Of a stretch of DNA of 64,000 nucleotides, positions 27,465-36,588 are shown in pieces (position 1 is the first letter of the stretch; every line of letters begins with the position of its first letter). Position numbers and translations under genes: made by a program. The stretch lies in assembly GCA_047974405.1 (NCBI GenBank), contig JBKECI010000063.1, positions 1 through 64,000 of the forward strand, written 5' to 3'. Source of the stretch: UPXZ01 sp047974405 (lineage in GTDB: Bacteria; Bacteroidota; Bacteroidia; Bacteroidales; Paludibacteraceae). Below the pieces are notes generated by a model that saw only the letters and a list, made by a program, of their open reading frames with translations, was not told the DNA's origin and did not search any database.

Positions 27465-28355
27465 ATGTATAATTTTGTTTACCATATACTTAAGTGCCTC
27501 TCTTACTTGCCTTTTGGGATACTTTATTTCTTTGCCGATTTAATGTACTTTATCGTTTATTACATTGTTAGGTACAGATTGTCGGTTGTGAAAAATAACA
27601 TCAAAAATTCTTTTCCGGAGAAAACGGAGAAAGAGAGACAGCTTATTGTGAGAGGATTTTATCGTCATTTTTCAAACCTGCTGGTAGAGAGTTTGAAAAT
27701 GATGAGTATGAGCGATAAAGAAATGTTGAGAAGAATGAATTATCTGAATTATGAACCGTTGATTGAGCATTACCAAGAGGGTAGAAGCGTAATTGTATAT
27801 ACCTCACATTTTGGAAACTGGGAGTGGCTTTCCTCATTTTCATTGTTGCTTCCCAAAGATAAACCTGTATATCAGGTCTATAAAAAGTTGAGAGATGAAA
27901 CAAGCAACAAAATAGCCTATATAATACGCAAACGCTTTGGAGCCGTAAATGTAGAGATGAAAGAGTTGCTCCGTAAAATGGTAGCGTTGAAGAAAACAAA
28001 CAAACAAGGGGTATTTGGGATGATTTCGGACCAAAGCCCACGATACTCTTCAAACTTACACTTTGTGAAATTTCTTCATCAGGCCACTTCGGTGCTTACA
28101 GGCAGCGAACATCTCTCCAAAAAATTTGACTTACCGGCATATTTTGCCTCTATTCAAAGGGTTAAAAGAGGATACTATACCTGTACTTTTGAAAAAATAA
28201 CCACTACTCCCCGTGAGATGGCAGAATATGAAATAACCGAAATCTATATGAAAATGCTCGAGAGAGACATTCTTCGTCAGCCTCAATTTTGGCTTTGGTC
28301 TCATAAGAGATGGAGGCACAAATTGACTACTCAACACACCGATATAGAGTTATAA
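27465..28355 (+). CDS. Lysophospholipid / lipid A acyltransferase family protein (LpxL/HtrB-like)
   Basis: This 296-residue inner-membrane acyltransferase has an N-terminal anchor (YFFADLMYFIVYYIV) followed by the family start RLSVVKNNIKNSFPEKT. The catalytic H-x4-E motif is HFGNWE (about 110). Later conserved segments are SDQSPRYSSNLHFVKFLHQ and LSKKFDLPAYFASIQRV. It most likely transfers a secondary acyl chain to lipid A or a related lipid. The start at 27465 gives a full-length family N-terminus even though a terminator ends only 15 bases upstream. Confidence 0.9.
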   Translation: MYNFVYHILKCLSYLPFGILYFFADLMYFIVYYIVRYRLSVVKNNIKNSFPEKTEKERQLIVRGFYRHFSNLLVESLKMMSMSDKEMLRRMNYLNYEPLIEHYQEGRSVIVYTSHFGNWEWLSSFSLLLPKDKPVYQVYKKLRDETSNKIAYIIRKRFGAVNVEMKELLRKMVALKKTNKQGVFGMISDQSPRYSSNLHFVKFLHQATSVLTGSEHLSKKFDLPAYFASIQRVKRGYYTCTFEKITTTPREMAEYEITEIYMKMLERDILRQPQFWLWSHKRWRHKLTTQHTDIEL

Positions 28356-28378
28356 AGAAAAAAACAGATACAAAATAT

Positions 28379-29425
28379 ATGTCGATATCAGTTGTAATAT
28401 TAAACTGGAACGGGCGAGAATATCTAAAAAAATTTCTCCCCATTTTAAAAGAAAACATAAAAGATGTAGAGAATGTTGAAATTGTTGTTGCCGACAACGG
28501 TTCTAACGATGATTCGGTAAAACTGATGCAAGAAGATTTTCCCGAATTACGAACCATTCTTTTTGAGAAAAATTACGGATTTGCCGAAGGGTACAATAAA
28601 GCGCTGGAAGAGATAAATAGCCAATATTATGTACTGCTCAACTCCGACGTAGAGGTTTCTCCTTGCTGGTTATCAACTCTTTATAAATATATGGAGGAGA
28701 ATGTTAATGTCTCTGCCTGTCAGCCCAAAATACTTTCGTATTACCAGCGAGATACTTTTGAATATGCGGGAGCCGCCGGAGGTTTTTTGGATAAATATGG
28801 TTACCCTTTTTGTCGTGGACGAATTTTTGAAACTATTGAAAAAGACGAAGGACAATACGATGAGGTGGCAGATATATTTTGGGCAACCGGGGCATGTTTG
28901 TTCATTCGTTCTGAAGATTTTTGGGAAGTTGGTGGATTTGACGAAGACTTTTTTGCTCATCAAGAGGAAATAGATCTATGCTGGCGGCTAAAAAGTCGTG
29001 GAAAGAGGATAACCTGCGTGCCACAAAGTGTTGTATATCACATTGGTGGGGGAACATTAAAGGTCGAAAATCCATATAAAACCTATCTTAACTTTAGAAA
29101 TAATTTACTGTTGTTGTACAAAAATCTACCACACAAGTCGTTGAAAAAAACATTTGATATTCGTTTCTATTTAGACAATTTGGCTGCTTTCCATTTGTTG
29201 CTACAAGGCAAACTGCAAAATGCGAAAGCCATTTCTGATGCACGAACAGATTTTAGAAAAATGATGCCCAAATTTGGAGCAAAACGAGACGAGAATATAT
29301 TGAAGTCAGTCACTTCTATCGATAGAGAATTGGTACAAACGAGTATAATTTTTGAATATTATATTAAGAATCATAAAAAATTCAGCGAAATAGACCCAAA
29401 ATTGACAACAAAGGATGAGAATTAG
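28379..29425 (+). CDS. Glycosyltransferase family 2
   Basis: From MSISVVILNWNGREYLKKFL this is a 348-residue GT-A enzyme of the rhamnosyl/WbbL-like type. It has VVADNGSNDDSVKLM, the metal-binding LLNSDVEV, and the acceptor loop GGFDEDFFAHQEEIDLCWRLKSRG with the ED pair. The C-terminal part has no membrane helices. It follows the acyltransferase gene by 23 bases and probably acts on a surface polysaccharide or lipid-linked sugar. An in-frame ATG at 28310 lies inside the previous gene and is not used. Confidence 0.92.
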   Translation: MSISVVILNWNGREYLKKFLPILKENIKDVENVEIVVADNGSNDDSVKLMQEDFPELRTILFEKNYGFAEGYNKALEEINSQYYVLLNSDVEVSPCWLSTLYKYMEENVNVSACQPKILSYYQRDTFEYAGAAGGFLDKYGYPFCRGRIFETIEKDEGQYDEVADIFWATGACLFIRSEDFWEVGGFDEDFFAHQEEIDLCWRLKSRGKRITCVPQSVVYHIGGGTLKVENPYKTYLNFRNNLLLLYKNLPHKSLKKTFDIRFYLDNLAAFHLLLQGKLQNAKAISDARTDFRKMMPKFGAKRDENILKSVTSIDRELVQTSIIFEYYIKNHKKFSEIDPKLTTKDEN

Positions 29426-29444
29426 CCAAAATTCTCATCCTTTT
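29410..29444 (+). terminator. Strong terminator overlapping the end of the GT2 gene
   Basis: A perfect 14-bp stem (29410-29423 with 29430-29443) with a 6-base loop is followed by a T-rich run. The stop codon lies within the 5' arm and loop, so termination begins inside the coding end. Confidence 0.88.
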
Positions 29445-29591
29445 CTTTTACTATCTGATTTTTTTTGTTGTTACACAAATATTATATGGGCTGAAAATCC
29501 ACAATATTTAAATTAGAATAAACCATTATATTCAAAGAAATACGAAAGATATATATCGGTATTGTAAAGAAATCTGATATTATTATTTTTC

Positions 29592-31889
29592 TTATTTGAT
29601 TCTTTCAACATTTCCTTGTGTAATTTGTTCTTCTACGATGGCGTCGATGACGGCAATTGCCACCATATTAACAATATTTCGTACAGAACTCTCTACATCA
29701 AGGATATGCACCGGCTTGTTCAGTCCCATCTGCATAGGTCCAATGGTCTCGGCTACCCCCATTTCGAGCATCATCTTTTGTACCATATTAGCAGAGTTGA
29801 GATTGGGAAAAATGAGTGTGTTTACATTTTTTCCATAAAGTTTTGAGAAAGGAAATTTTTTGTCTCTCAACTCTCGATTGAGCGCAAAATTGACCTGAAT
29901 TTCTCCATCAACCACCATATCGGGATATTTTTGATGGAGATATTCTACTACAGAATGTATGGCTGCGGGACTGCCAACTTTGTCCGAACCAAAATTGGAA
30001 TATGAAAGCAGCGCCATTACGGGATCATGAGCAAAAAACTGGACGGTATCGTATGTCAATTTTGCCACATCTGCTATGATTTCTGGCGACGGATGGCGGT
30101 TAAAAAGTGTATCTGCCAAGAAAAAAGTTCCTTTTTGTGTGTTCATAATGTGCATAGCGGCAATCGTATTCAACCCTTTTCGTGGTCCTATCACCGTTTT
30201 TGCGGCTTGAACGGCATCTTCGTATTTGGTAATGACTCCGGTTATAAGTGCGTCGGCATCGCCGGTTTCTACCATCATCATCCCAAAATAGTTTCGTTCA
30301 TACATTTTTTCGTATGCCTCGTCAAAGGTCATTCCGTCCCTTTTCCGTTTTTCTGAAAGAAGTTTTGCATAGCGTATTCGGCGTTGTTCTTCTCTGTCGT
30401 GCCTAAGATTTACGATTTCGATTCCTGTCAGATCAATACCGTTTTCGGCTGCTACATTGGCAATTTTCTCCTCATTACCCAGCAATATGGGAAAACAAAT
30501 GTCGTCTGAAAGCGCTGCTTCGGCCGCTTTGAGCATATTGATATGATTTGACTCCGAAAATACCACTTTTTTGGGATTTTCTCTTGCTTTATCGTAAATG
30601 CGGCGCAGCATTCGATTGTCATATCCCATCAAGTCTCTCAAATGGCTCTCGTAATCTTCCCAGTTTTCAATATTTTTTCGTGCTACCCCCGACTCCATTG
30701 CAGCTTTGGCTACCGCCGGAGCTACCGAAGTTAGTAGTCTGGGATCGAGTGGCTTGGGTACTATATATTCTTTCCCAAAAGATATTTTTTTCAAATTATA
30801 TGCTGCATTTACAACATCGGGTACCACTTTTTTTGTTAATTGGGCAATGGCTCGAACGGCTGCCACCTTCATTTCTTCGTTGATACAGGTCGCTCGTACA
30901 TCTAAAGCGCCACGGAATATATAAGGAAATCCGAGTACGTTATTTATTTGGTTGGGATGGTCGGAACGCCCTGTGGCAAATATTATATCGGTACGTGCTG
31001 CCATTGCTTTTTCGTAAGATATTTCGGGATTGGGATTGGCCAGGGCAAAAACAATCGGATTATTATTCATACTTTTTACCATTGCGGGGGTAAGCACATC
31101 TGCTACCGAGAGTCCGACAAAAACATCGCTATTGACTAGCGCCTGCTCCAATGTTGTGATATCTCTATCGGTTGCAAAAGGCTTTTTGCGCTCGTTCAAG
31201 TCGGTTCGCTTTTTATTGATAACCCCTTTAGAGTCTGCCATTACAATATTTTCTAACTTTGCACCAAGTAGTATATAAAGACGTGTACAGGAATTGGCTG
31301 CGGCTCCAGCACCGTTTACTACTATTTTGACATCTTCTATTTTTTTTTCGATGATTTCCAATGCGTTCAAAAGTCCGGCTGCCGATATAATGGCTGTTCC
31401 GTGTTGGTCATCGTGCATAATGGGAATGTCCAGTTCGTTTTTCAACTTTTCTTCTATTTCAAAACATTCCGGAGCTTTGATATCTTCCAAATTGATACCA
31501 CCAAATGTAGGGGAAATGGCTTTGACCACTTCAACAAATTTTGCGGGATCATTTTCGTTGATTTCAATATCAAACACATCTATCCCTGCAAATATCTTGA
31601 AAAGCAACCCTTTGCCTTCCATCACAGGCTTGCCTGCCACGGCACCAATATTACCTAAACCGAGTACGGCTGTGCCATTGGATATTACAGCTACCAAATT
31701 GCCTTTAGACGTGTATTCGTATGCTTTTGAGGCATCCTTTTCTATTTCCAAACACGGTTCGGCAACTCCCGGAGAGTATGCAAGTGATAGGTCTCTTTGC
31801 GAACTTGTTGGTTTGGTAGGGATAACTTCAATTTTTCCCGGCTTACCTTCCGAGTGATAATGCAAAGCGTCTTCTTTTGTCAGTTTCAT
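29592..31889 (-). CDS. maeB: NADP-dependent malic enzyme with phosphotransacetylase-like C-terminal domain
   Basis: This 765-residue MaeB-type enzyme oxidatively decarboxylates malate to pyruvate. The N-terminal catalytic part has SLAYSPGVAEPCLEI, VAGKPVMEGKGLLFKIFAGID and IMHDDQHGTAII. Its NADP fold is at about 190 (VVNGAGAAANSC), followed by FALANPNPEI. The C-terminal third (about 430-765) is phosphate acetyltransferase-like (ESNHINMLKAAEAAL, LLGNEEKI, YSNFGSD), usually an allosteric domain for acetyl-CoA. Length is normal for MaeB. A minus-strand box TAATTTTG at 31944-31951 may be its promoter. Confidence 0.96.
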   Translation of the reverse strand: MKLTKEDALHYHSEGKPGKIEVIPTKPTSSQRDLSLAYSPGVAEPCLEIEKDASKAYEYTSKGNLVAVISNGTAVLGLGNIGAVAGKPVMEGKGLLFKIFAGIDVFDIEINENDPAKFVEVVKAISPTFGGINLEDIKAPECFEIEEKLKNELDIPIMHDDQHGTAIISAAGLLNALEIIEKKIEDVKIVVNGAGAAANSCTRLYILLGAKLENIVMADSKGVINKKRTDLNERKKPFATDRDITTLEQALVNSDVFVGLSVADVLTPAMVKSMNNNPIVFALANPNPEISYEKAMAARTDIIFATGRSDHPNQINNVLGFPYIFRGALDVRATCINEEMKVAAVRAIAQLTKKVVPDVVNAAYNLKKISFGKEYIVPKPLDPRLLTSVAPAVAKAAMESGVARKNIENWEDYESHLRDLMGYDNRMLRRIYDKARENPKKVVFSESNHINMLKAAEAALSDDICFPILLGNEEKIANVAAENGIDLTGIEIVNLRHDREEQRRIRYAKLLSEKRKRDGMTFDEAYEKMYERNYFGMMMVETGDADALITGVITKYEDAVQAAKTVIGPRKGLNTIAAMHIMNTQKGTFFLADTLFNRHPSPEIIADVAKLTYDTVQFFAHDPVMALLSYSNFGSDKVGSPAAIHSVVEYLHQKYPDMVVDGEIQVNFALNRELRDKKFPFSKLYGKNVNTLIFPNLNSANMVQKMMLEMGVAETIGPMQMGLNKPVHILDVESSVRNIVNMVAIAVIDAIVEEQITQGNVERIK

Positions 31890-31943
31890 ATGGTTTTGTT
31901 TATGTTTTTTGCTTTTTGTGTGATTTTTCTTTTAAAAACATCA

Positions 31944-31951
31944 CAAAATTA
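31944..31951 (-). promoter_or_regulatory. Candidate -7 promoter box of maeB
   Basis: The minus strand reads TAATTTTG (TAnnTTTG) 54 bases before the start at 31889. A TTTG at 31974-31977 lies 22 bases upstream of it, slightly wide for the -33 element. Confidence 0.45.
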
Positions 31952-32057
31952 GCAAATTTTATTTTAACTGTAACAAATAGCAAGTAATTTTTGAAAAATA
32001 GAAAATAGTATTTGGGAGGATATGCTATGGTTTGTTGTTAAAGTTGTGTTTGATTTT

Positions 32058-35000
32058 TCAAATGATTTCTACTTCGCCAATTTCTACGTATATCAAAAAC
32101 ATTTCTGGACTATACTCCATCTGACGTAAAACGTTGCCGTATTGGCATATTTGATGCCGATAAGCCTCTCGTTTTTTGTTTCCGAATTTATATTCGGATA
32201 CTATCGCTTTTTTCCCAACAATTACAACTCTGTCTGGACGATAACTTTTGCCCGTAGGGAGTAATATGGTGGTTTCGTTCCATATTTTGCCTTTTGTAAA
32301 AAACCATTGATCTATATGCGGCAGTTTCCAAAAGCGTTGCATAGTTTGCCTTATTGTATCACTCTCCCTGTGAGTAATTTTTCCGGAATGTATCAACTCT
32401 AAAATCAAATTATCTTCATCTTCGGGCTTAGAAAGTTTTTGTAGAAAGTTATGCATAATTGTTCCAAAGTTCAACAGATTTTCGCTGAAATTTATATTGT
32501 CTTTCCAAGTGTCTTGATGGGGCGATTTTATTTTGAGTCTCCCTTCTGTGTAGAAAATTGGATAATTTCTCAACAGTACCGATTTTTCTTCTTTTTTACG
32601 TGTGGGTACTTGTGCTATTGTATCTTTTCCTAATTTAAACAGGAGATTATTATTCCGAATTTCTTCTTCTTGCTGCTCTTCATTCATTCTTTTTAGTAAA
32701 ACAAATTTTTGTAAAAGGTCTGACAAGGTTTGTATCTTTTCCAACTCTGTTTTTTTGCTTTTCACATCGGATGTTTTGCGGTAAGGGGTAAAGCAGATTA
32801 ATTCGTTGCGCGCACGCGTAAAAGCGACATAGGCAATATTCAAATTGTCCACGTATTGATATAAAAGTTCTTCGTAATATTGCTTGGCAAAGACAGACGC
32901 TCCCAACTTTGAAGAAAAATTGATAGGAATAAGGGACAATTCGTCAAATGGGGCTTCGTTGGTTTCTAACCACATCAAACTCTTGTTTTTTGCAGCTGTG
33001 AGTTCCCATTCGCAAAAAGGTATTATGACCACCTTGAAGTCAAGACCTTTTGATTTGTGTACAGTCATTACGCGGAGAGCATCTTGGTTTTCGGGAGTGG
33101 CTATGGTTTGGTGTATCCCTTTCCTGTTCCACCATATCAAAAATGAGTTTATATCGGCATTACGATTGCTTACAAACTTGAACACCGCATCTTGAAACGA
33201 TTGTAAAAATACTGTTTCGCCATACCATTCATTTAATCTAAAAATATCGATAATGCTTTCGGTCAATTCGTATAACGATGTGTAATTCAAATTTTGCAGC
33301 AAGGCATTCTCTTCATCGGTAAATAGCAACGAAACTTTTTGCCGCGAAAATATGCTATCTTCTGTATTATAGTTTATTGATTCTTGTTCCGTTTTTTTCA
33401 ATTTTCCTCTCGAATATTCATAATTCATAATGGTCTGTTGAATCTTGTCTCGGGGGTTTCTGATAATGTTTAATAGGGCAATTATAAACTTTATCGAAGA
33501 CGATGCGCTCATTAAAATTCCCTCGTTACCTATTACATTGTACGATATGTCTTTTCTTGCATCAGCAGTATTTTTGTACTGAAGCAAATAGTTTATCAGT
33601 TCGATGGCTTCTTTGTTTTTTCTTACCAAAAGAGCAATGTCCGACAGCTTGTAGCCTCTATCGATTAAGCTTTCCACCTGATTGGGTATTCGCTTTAATG
33701 CTGCTTGTTTCCAACTTTCGCCGTCTTCGTCTTGTTTCAAAAATTCTACTTTCACGTGTCCTTCGGCCGCTCTGCACGAGGTTTGCTGATGTACATCTTG
33801 GTAGGCCGTTGCAATTTTGTAGGTCATACTTTCGAGTTCAGGATAAACCGGAAACATCGATTCAATGTCTTCGTTTAACTTGAGTTGCAGCAGTTTGGAG
33901 GCATCTTTAAAAAAAGAGTTGTTAAACTCCACTATATTTTTGTCGCTGCGCCAATTGACTTGCAATGTTTCGATGTTTACCTGCTCTTTCTCAAAATCGG
34001 ATTCCACTTCTTCTTGCAGCAGTTTCCAATCTGAATTTCTCCACCGGTAAATGCTTTGTTTTACATCTCCTACTATCAGATTTATTTTTCCGTTATCCAC
34101 ACTCTCTTTTATTAATGGTTTGAAGTTTTTCCATTGTAAAAAGGAGGTGTCCTGAAATTCGTCGATCATAAAATGATCTACATTAATCCCTGTTTTCTCA
34201 TATACAAACGGAGTATCGCTTTCTTCTATAATTCTGTTTAGTAGCATGTTGGTATCCGATATCAACATCGTGTTTTGCTCTGTCGAAAGCTGTTTGATGT
34301 ACATTGCCAAGTCTGAAAGCACACCGAGTGTATTTAAATGTTTGAGTATCAAATCTGCCGTATTATAGTGGATAGCATCTGCTGAGAGTAGTGTCATTAT
34401 GTTTTTCAGAGTATCTCCCAGCCCGTTGGCATAGGCTGTATCGATGGTGTCTTTTATATGTTGCGGCTTGTTGTTTGCGTAGCAGCAGGAAGATTCTTGA
34501 GCATATTTTTGAAATGTAGCAGAAACATCAAAACTGCCTGTTTTCAGATTTTCGAGTGTTTTGTGCATAACCGCTCTCGAAAAATCTTCAGGATTCAATT
34601 CATAACGATTCAAAATGTTCAATGCTTTTTGCGATTCTATTTCCACATTTTTTTCGAAATCTCTCTTTATTTTCTTTATTTTGGAGATGTATGCTGCTAA
34701 AAATATTTTGTCGTGCAGTTTTTTATTAGTCTCTTCGGCTTTGTACTGATAGTTTTCTTTAAATATTTCTTTTCCAAGATTGGATATATTGGTACGTATG
34801 TTCCAGTTTTCAGATTGCTCTACTTTTTCTTCGGCAAAAGTTGTCAGCCATTGTAGGAGGCGGCTGTTTTCCGTTTTGCTTAAATCTTGAAAAAGGGTGT
34901 CTATCGCATTTTCAAGCATCTCTTCCGAGTCCAGTTCTAAGTTGTAGCTGCCGTTTATCCCTATTTCGCGAGCAAAGCTACGCAATACTTGCTGAAAAAA

Positions 35001-35330
35001 AGTATCGATAGTGCTGATGGAAAAAGCGGAATAATCGTGCAAAATATGGATGAGGAGTTTTTTGGATCGCTCGTTTATTTGTTTTTCGTCTAAGTGGTAT
35101 GCCAACATTAATCCCTGTCGAAAATCGGATGGAGCTCCCGAAGAGAGCGCGAATAATTCTGCCAAGATTCTATGTTTCATCTCGTCGGTAGCCTTGTTGG
35201 TAAAAGTTACCGCAAGTATGCGCCGATGTACTTTTTCGCCGGGATACAGCGAAAAAAGCAAATGTATATAATCTTGCGTAAGTCTGAATGTTTTTCCGGA
35301 ACCTGCGGAAGCGCGATAAATATTTAGCAT
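32058..35330 (-). CDS. AddA/RecB-like UvrD-family helicase-nuclease
   Basis: This 1090-residue SF1A helicase has Walker A at the extreme N-terminus (ASAGSGKTFRL, G10-T14), FTNKATDEMK, motif II DEFQDTSFLQW (about 390), QSIYRWRNSDW, VNWRSDKNI, motif V MTVHKSKGLDFK and motif VI VAFTRARNELICF. The C-terminal domain contains a RecB-type nuclease signature, D1033 followed by E1046-Y-K1048. It should resect DNA double-strand breaks as one half of an AddAB-type complex. The expected partner with a CPLKFYF motif starts at 61497, far away. The promoter is at 35393-35425. Confidence 0.92.
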   Translation of the reverse strand: MLNIYRASAGSGKTFRLTQDYIHLLFSLYPGEKVHRRILAVTFTNKATDEMKHRILAELFALSSGAPSDFRQGLMLAYHLDEKQINERSKKLLIHILHDYSAFSISTIDTFFQQVLRSFAREIGINGSYNLELDSEEMLENAIDTLFQDLSKTENSRLLQWLTTFAEEKVEQSENWNIRTNISNLGKEIFKENYQYKAEETNKKLHDKIFLAAYISKIKKIKRDFEKNVEIESQKALNILNRYELNPEDFSRAVMHKTLENLKTGSFDVSATFQKYAQESSCCYANNKPQHIKDTIDTAYANGLGDTLKNIMTLLSADAIHYNTADLILKHLNTLGVLSDLAMYIKQLSTEQNTMLISDTNMLLNRIIEESDTPFVYEKTGINVDHFMIDEFQDTSFLQWKNFKPLIKESVDNGKINLIVGDVKQSIYRWRNSDWKLLQEEVESDFEKEQVNIETLQVNWRSDKNIVEFNNSFFKDASKLLQLKLNEDIESMFPVYPELESMTYKIATAYQDVHQQTSCRAAEGHVKVEFLKQDEDGESWKQAALKRIPNQVESLIDRGYKLSDIALLVRKNKEAIELINYLLQYKNTADARKDISYNVIGNEGILMSASSSIKFIIALLNIIRNPRDKIQQTIMNYEYSRGKLKKTEQESINYNTEDSIFSRQKVSLLFTDEENALLQNLNYTSLYELTESIIDIFRLNEWYGETVFLQSFQDAVFKFVSNRNADINSFLIWWNRKGIHQTIATPENQDALRVMTVHKSKGLDFKVVIIPFCEWELTAAKNKSLMWLETNEAPFDELSLIPINFSSKLGASVFAKQYYEELLYQYVDNLNIAYVAFTRARNELICFTPYRKTSDVKSKKTELEKIQTLSDLLQKFVLLKRMNEEQQEEEIRNNNLLFKLGKDTIAQVPTRKKEEKSVLLRNYPIFYTEGRLKIKSPHQDTWKDNINFSENLLNFGTIMHNFLQKLSKPEDEDNLILELIHSGKITHRESDTIRQTMQRFWKLPHIDQWFFTKGKIWNETTILLPTGKSYRPDRVVIVGKKAIVSEYKFGNKKREAYRHQICQYGNVLRQMEYSPEMFLIYVEIGEVEII

Positions 35331-35392
35331 ATTATCTGTTTTTTTTCAATCCCTCAAAAGGATAAACCGTATATCATTTATATCGTAATTTG

Positions 35393-35425
35393 CAAAAATA
35401 AGCATTTATTTTGTCGGCACGCAAA
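35393..35425 (-). promoter_or_regulatory. Promoter of the AddA-like gene
   Basis: On the minus strand, TTTG at 35425-35422 is followed after 21 bases by TATTTTTG (35400-35393). This matches the Bacteroidota -33/-7 pair. It lies 62 bases before the start at 35330. Confidence 0.65.
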
Positions 35426-35575
35426 TAAGAGTGAGAAAATTTAATGCCATACGAGTTGGGATATTCTTTTCTAAGAATGAAAGAATAGACATTATACAGA
35501 TTGGTTTGTTATGATTCTTATTATCAGTAAAATAGTATAGTTTTTCTTGTCTCTTTTTTGGAAGATAGATTATGT

Positions 35576-35647
35576 CAATCCCCTTGCTACCTTCGCTAAG
35601 GGGGAATTTCTCAAGTCCCCTTTGGCGAAGGGGGATTTAGGGGAATT
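35576..35647. repeat. GC-rich short interspersed palindromic repeat
   Basis: Two nested hairpins, each CCCCTT paired with AAGGGG (35580-35585 with 35598-35603; 35617-35622 with 35628-35633), lie in an otherwise AT-rich spacer. They are bordered by CCCCT and TAGGGGAATT. The composition differs sharply from the surroundings. It resembles the CCCC/GGGG palindromic repeats dispersed in many Bacteroidota genomes; no second copy was seen in this window. Confidence 0.65.
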
Positions 35648-35845
35648 GAAATTTGTAACTTTCATTTTCAGTTTTCCATAGGAAAAATATGTGTCGATTT
35701 AGATTTTTGAGAAACAGGCATATATCATTCTATTTATATAATCTCTAATATATGAATGAAAAAATGTTAAAAAAACAAACAAATTTACATAATGCCCGTT
35801 ACATAAAATATAACTATTTATGCAAAATAATAAAAATTTGAATCT

Positions 35846-36535
35846 ATGAAAAAAATATGTGGTACAGCCATATTTATTGTTATTCTTTTAATTCAATCAT
35901 GTTCTACTCAAAATAGTGAAGTGTTTTGGGTAGGTGGAGTAAAAACCGACTGCGATGCTGGAGCCGGAAAATTGGAATGTCTCAATATTTATCGAGGCGG
36001 CAATCTTGAGGCGGCAACTTGGGAAAATTTTTATGCCGGCATAGAAGGATTTGCTTTTGAAGAGGGATTTTTGAAAAAAGTAAAGGTAAAAAAGGAGACA
36101 TTAAAAAAGGTGCCTGCCGATGCTTCTTCCATTAAGTACACTTTGGTAAAGGAACTTGATAAAAAGGCAGATATCCGCATATTGCTCAATGGTAAATGGA
36201 TGCTGAGCAGATTGAACAATGCCCCTGTAAATAGAAGCATAAAGTTGCCCGAAATGACTATAGAATTGAGCAAAAGAAAAATATCCGGAACAAGTTCCTG
36301 CAATAATTATATGGGAACAATAAATAATGTAACCTCTACTTCTATTTTGTTTGGAAACATTGTCAGTACCAGAAAGGCTTGCATACACAAGAATATTGAA
36401 CCGGAATACTTGGCAGCTCTCAATGCTATAAAAACCTTTAAGGTAGCAGAAAGCACGTTGGTTTTTTACGATGAAAATGGTAAAGAATTACTCTTCTTCT
36501 TTTTGAAAAGTAATGAAACATCTGTAACCGAATAA
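35846..36535 (+). CDS. DUF4377 + META domain lipoprotein
   Basis: This 229-residue lipoprotein has a lipobox QSC (C19). The N-terminal part (about 25-100) resembles DUF4377 (FWVGGVKTDCDAGAGKLECLNIY, WENFYAGIEGFAFEEGF). The C-terminal part is a META/HslJ-like domain (LLNGKWMLSRLNN, MTIELSKRKISGTSSCNNYMG, TRKACIHKNIEPEYLAALN). META proteins are envelope-stress proteins of unclear chemistry. It converges on the mscS gene with a hairpin between them. Confidence 0.85.
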   Translation: MKKICGTAIFIVILLIQSCSTQNSEVFWVGGVKTDCDAGAGKLECLNIYRGGNLEAATWENFYAGIEGFAFEEGFLKKVKVKKETLKKVPADASSIKYTLVKELDKKADIRILLNGKWMLSRLNNAPVNRSIKLPEMTIELSKRKISGTSSCNNYMGTINNVTSTSILFGNIVSTRKACIHKNIEPEYLAALNAIKTFKVAESTLVFYDENGKELLFFFLKSNETSVTE

Positions 36536-36553
36536 CTTTTGAGTTGTATAAAG

Positions 36554-36588
36554 AACTATGCATAAGCTAAACGGGCTTTTGCATAGTT
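36554..36588. terminator. Bidirectional hairpin between convergent META and mscS genes
   Basis: A 9-bp stem (36554-36562 with 36580-36588) continues after one mismatch into four more pairs (AAGC/GCTT). It overlaps the last codons of mscS and lies 18 bases after the META stop. T runs are weak on both sides. Confidence 0.5.

Larger units (their letters stand above)
35331..35845. other. 515-base intergenic region
   Basis: Between the divergent AddA-like and META genes. It holds the minus-strand AddA-like promoter (35393-35425) and a GC-rich palindromic repeat (35576-35647). The last 190 bases are very AT-rich and carry no clear promoter box for the META gene. No ORF above about 15 codons looks real. 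Confidence 0.7.

Noticed and set aside
27470..27477. TAATTTTG promoter box inside the acyltransferase gene
   Set aside because: Using it would force a start at 27543 and remove a well-conserved N-terminal region. Kept only as a point in a finding.
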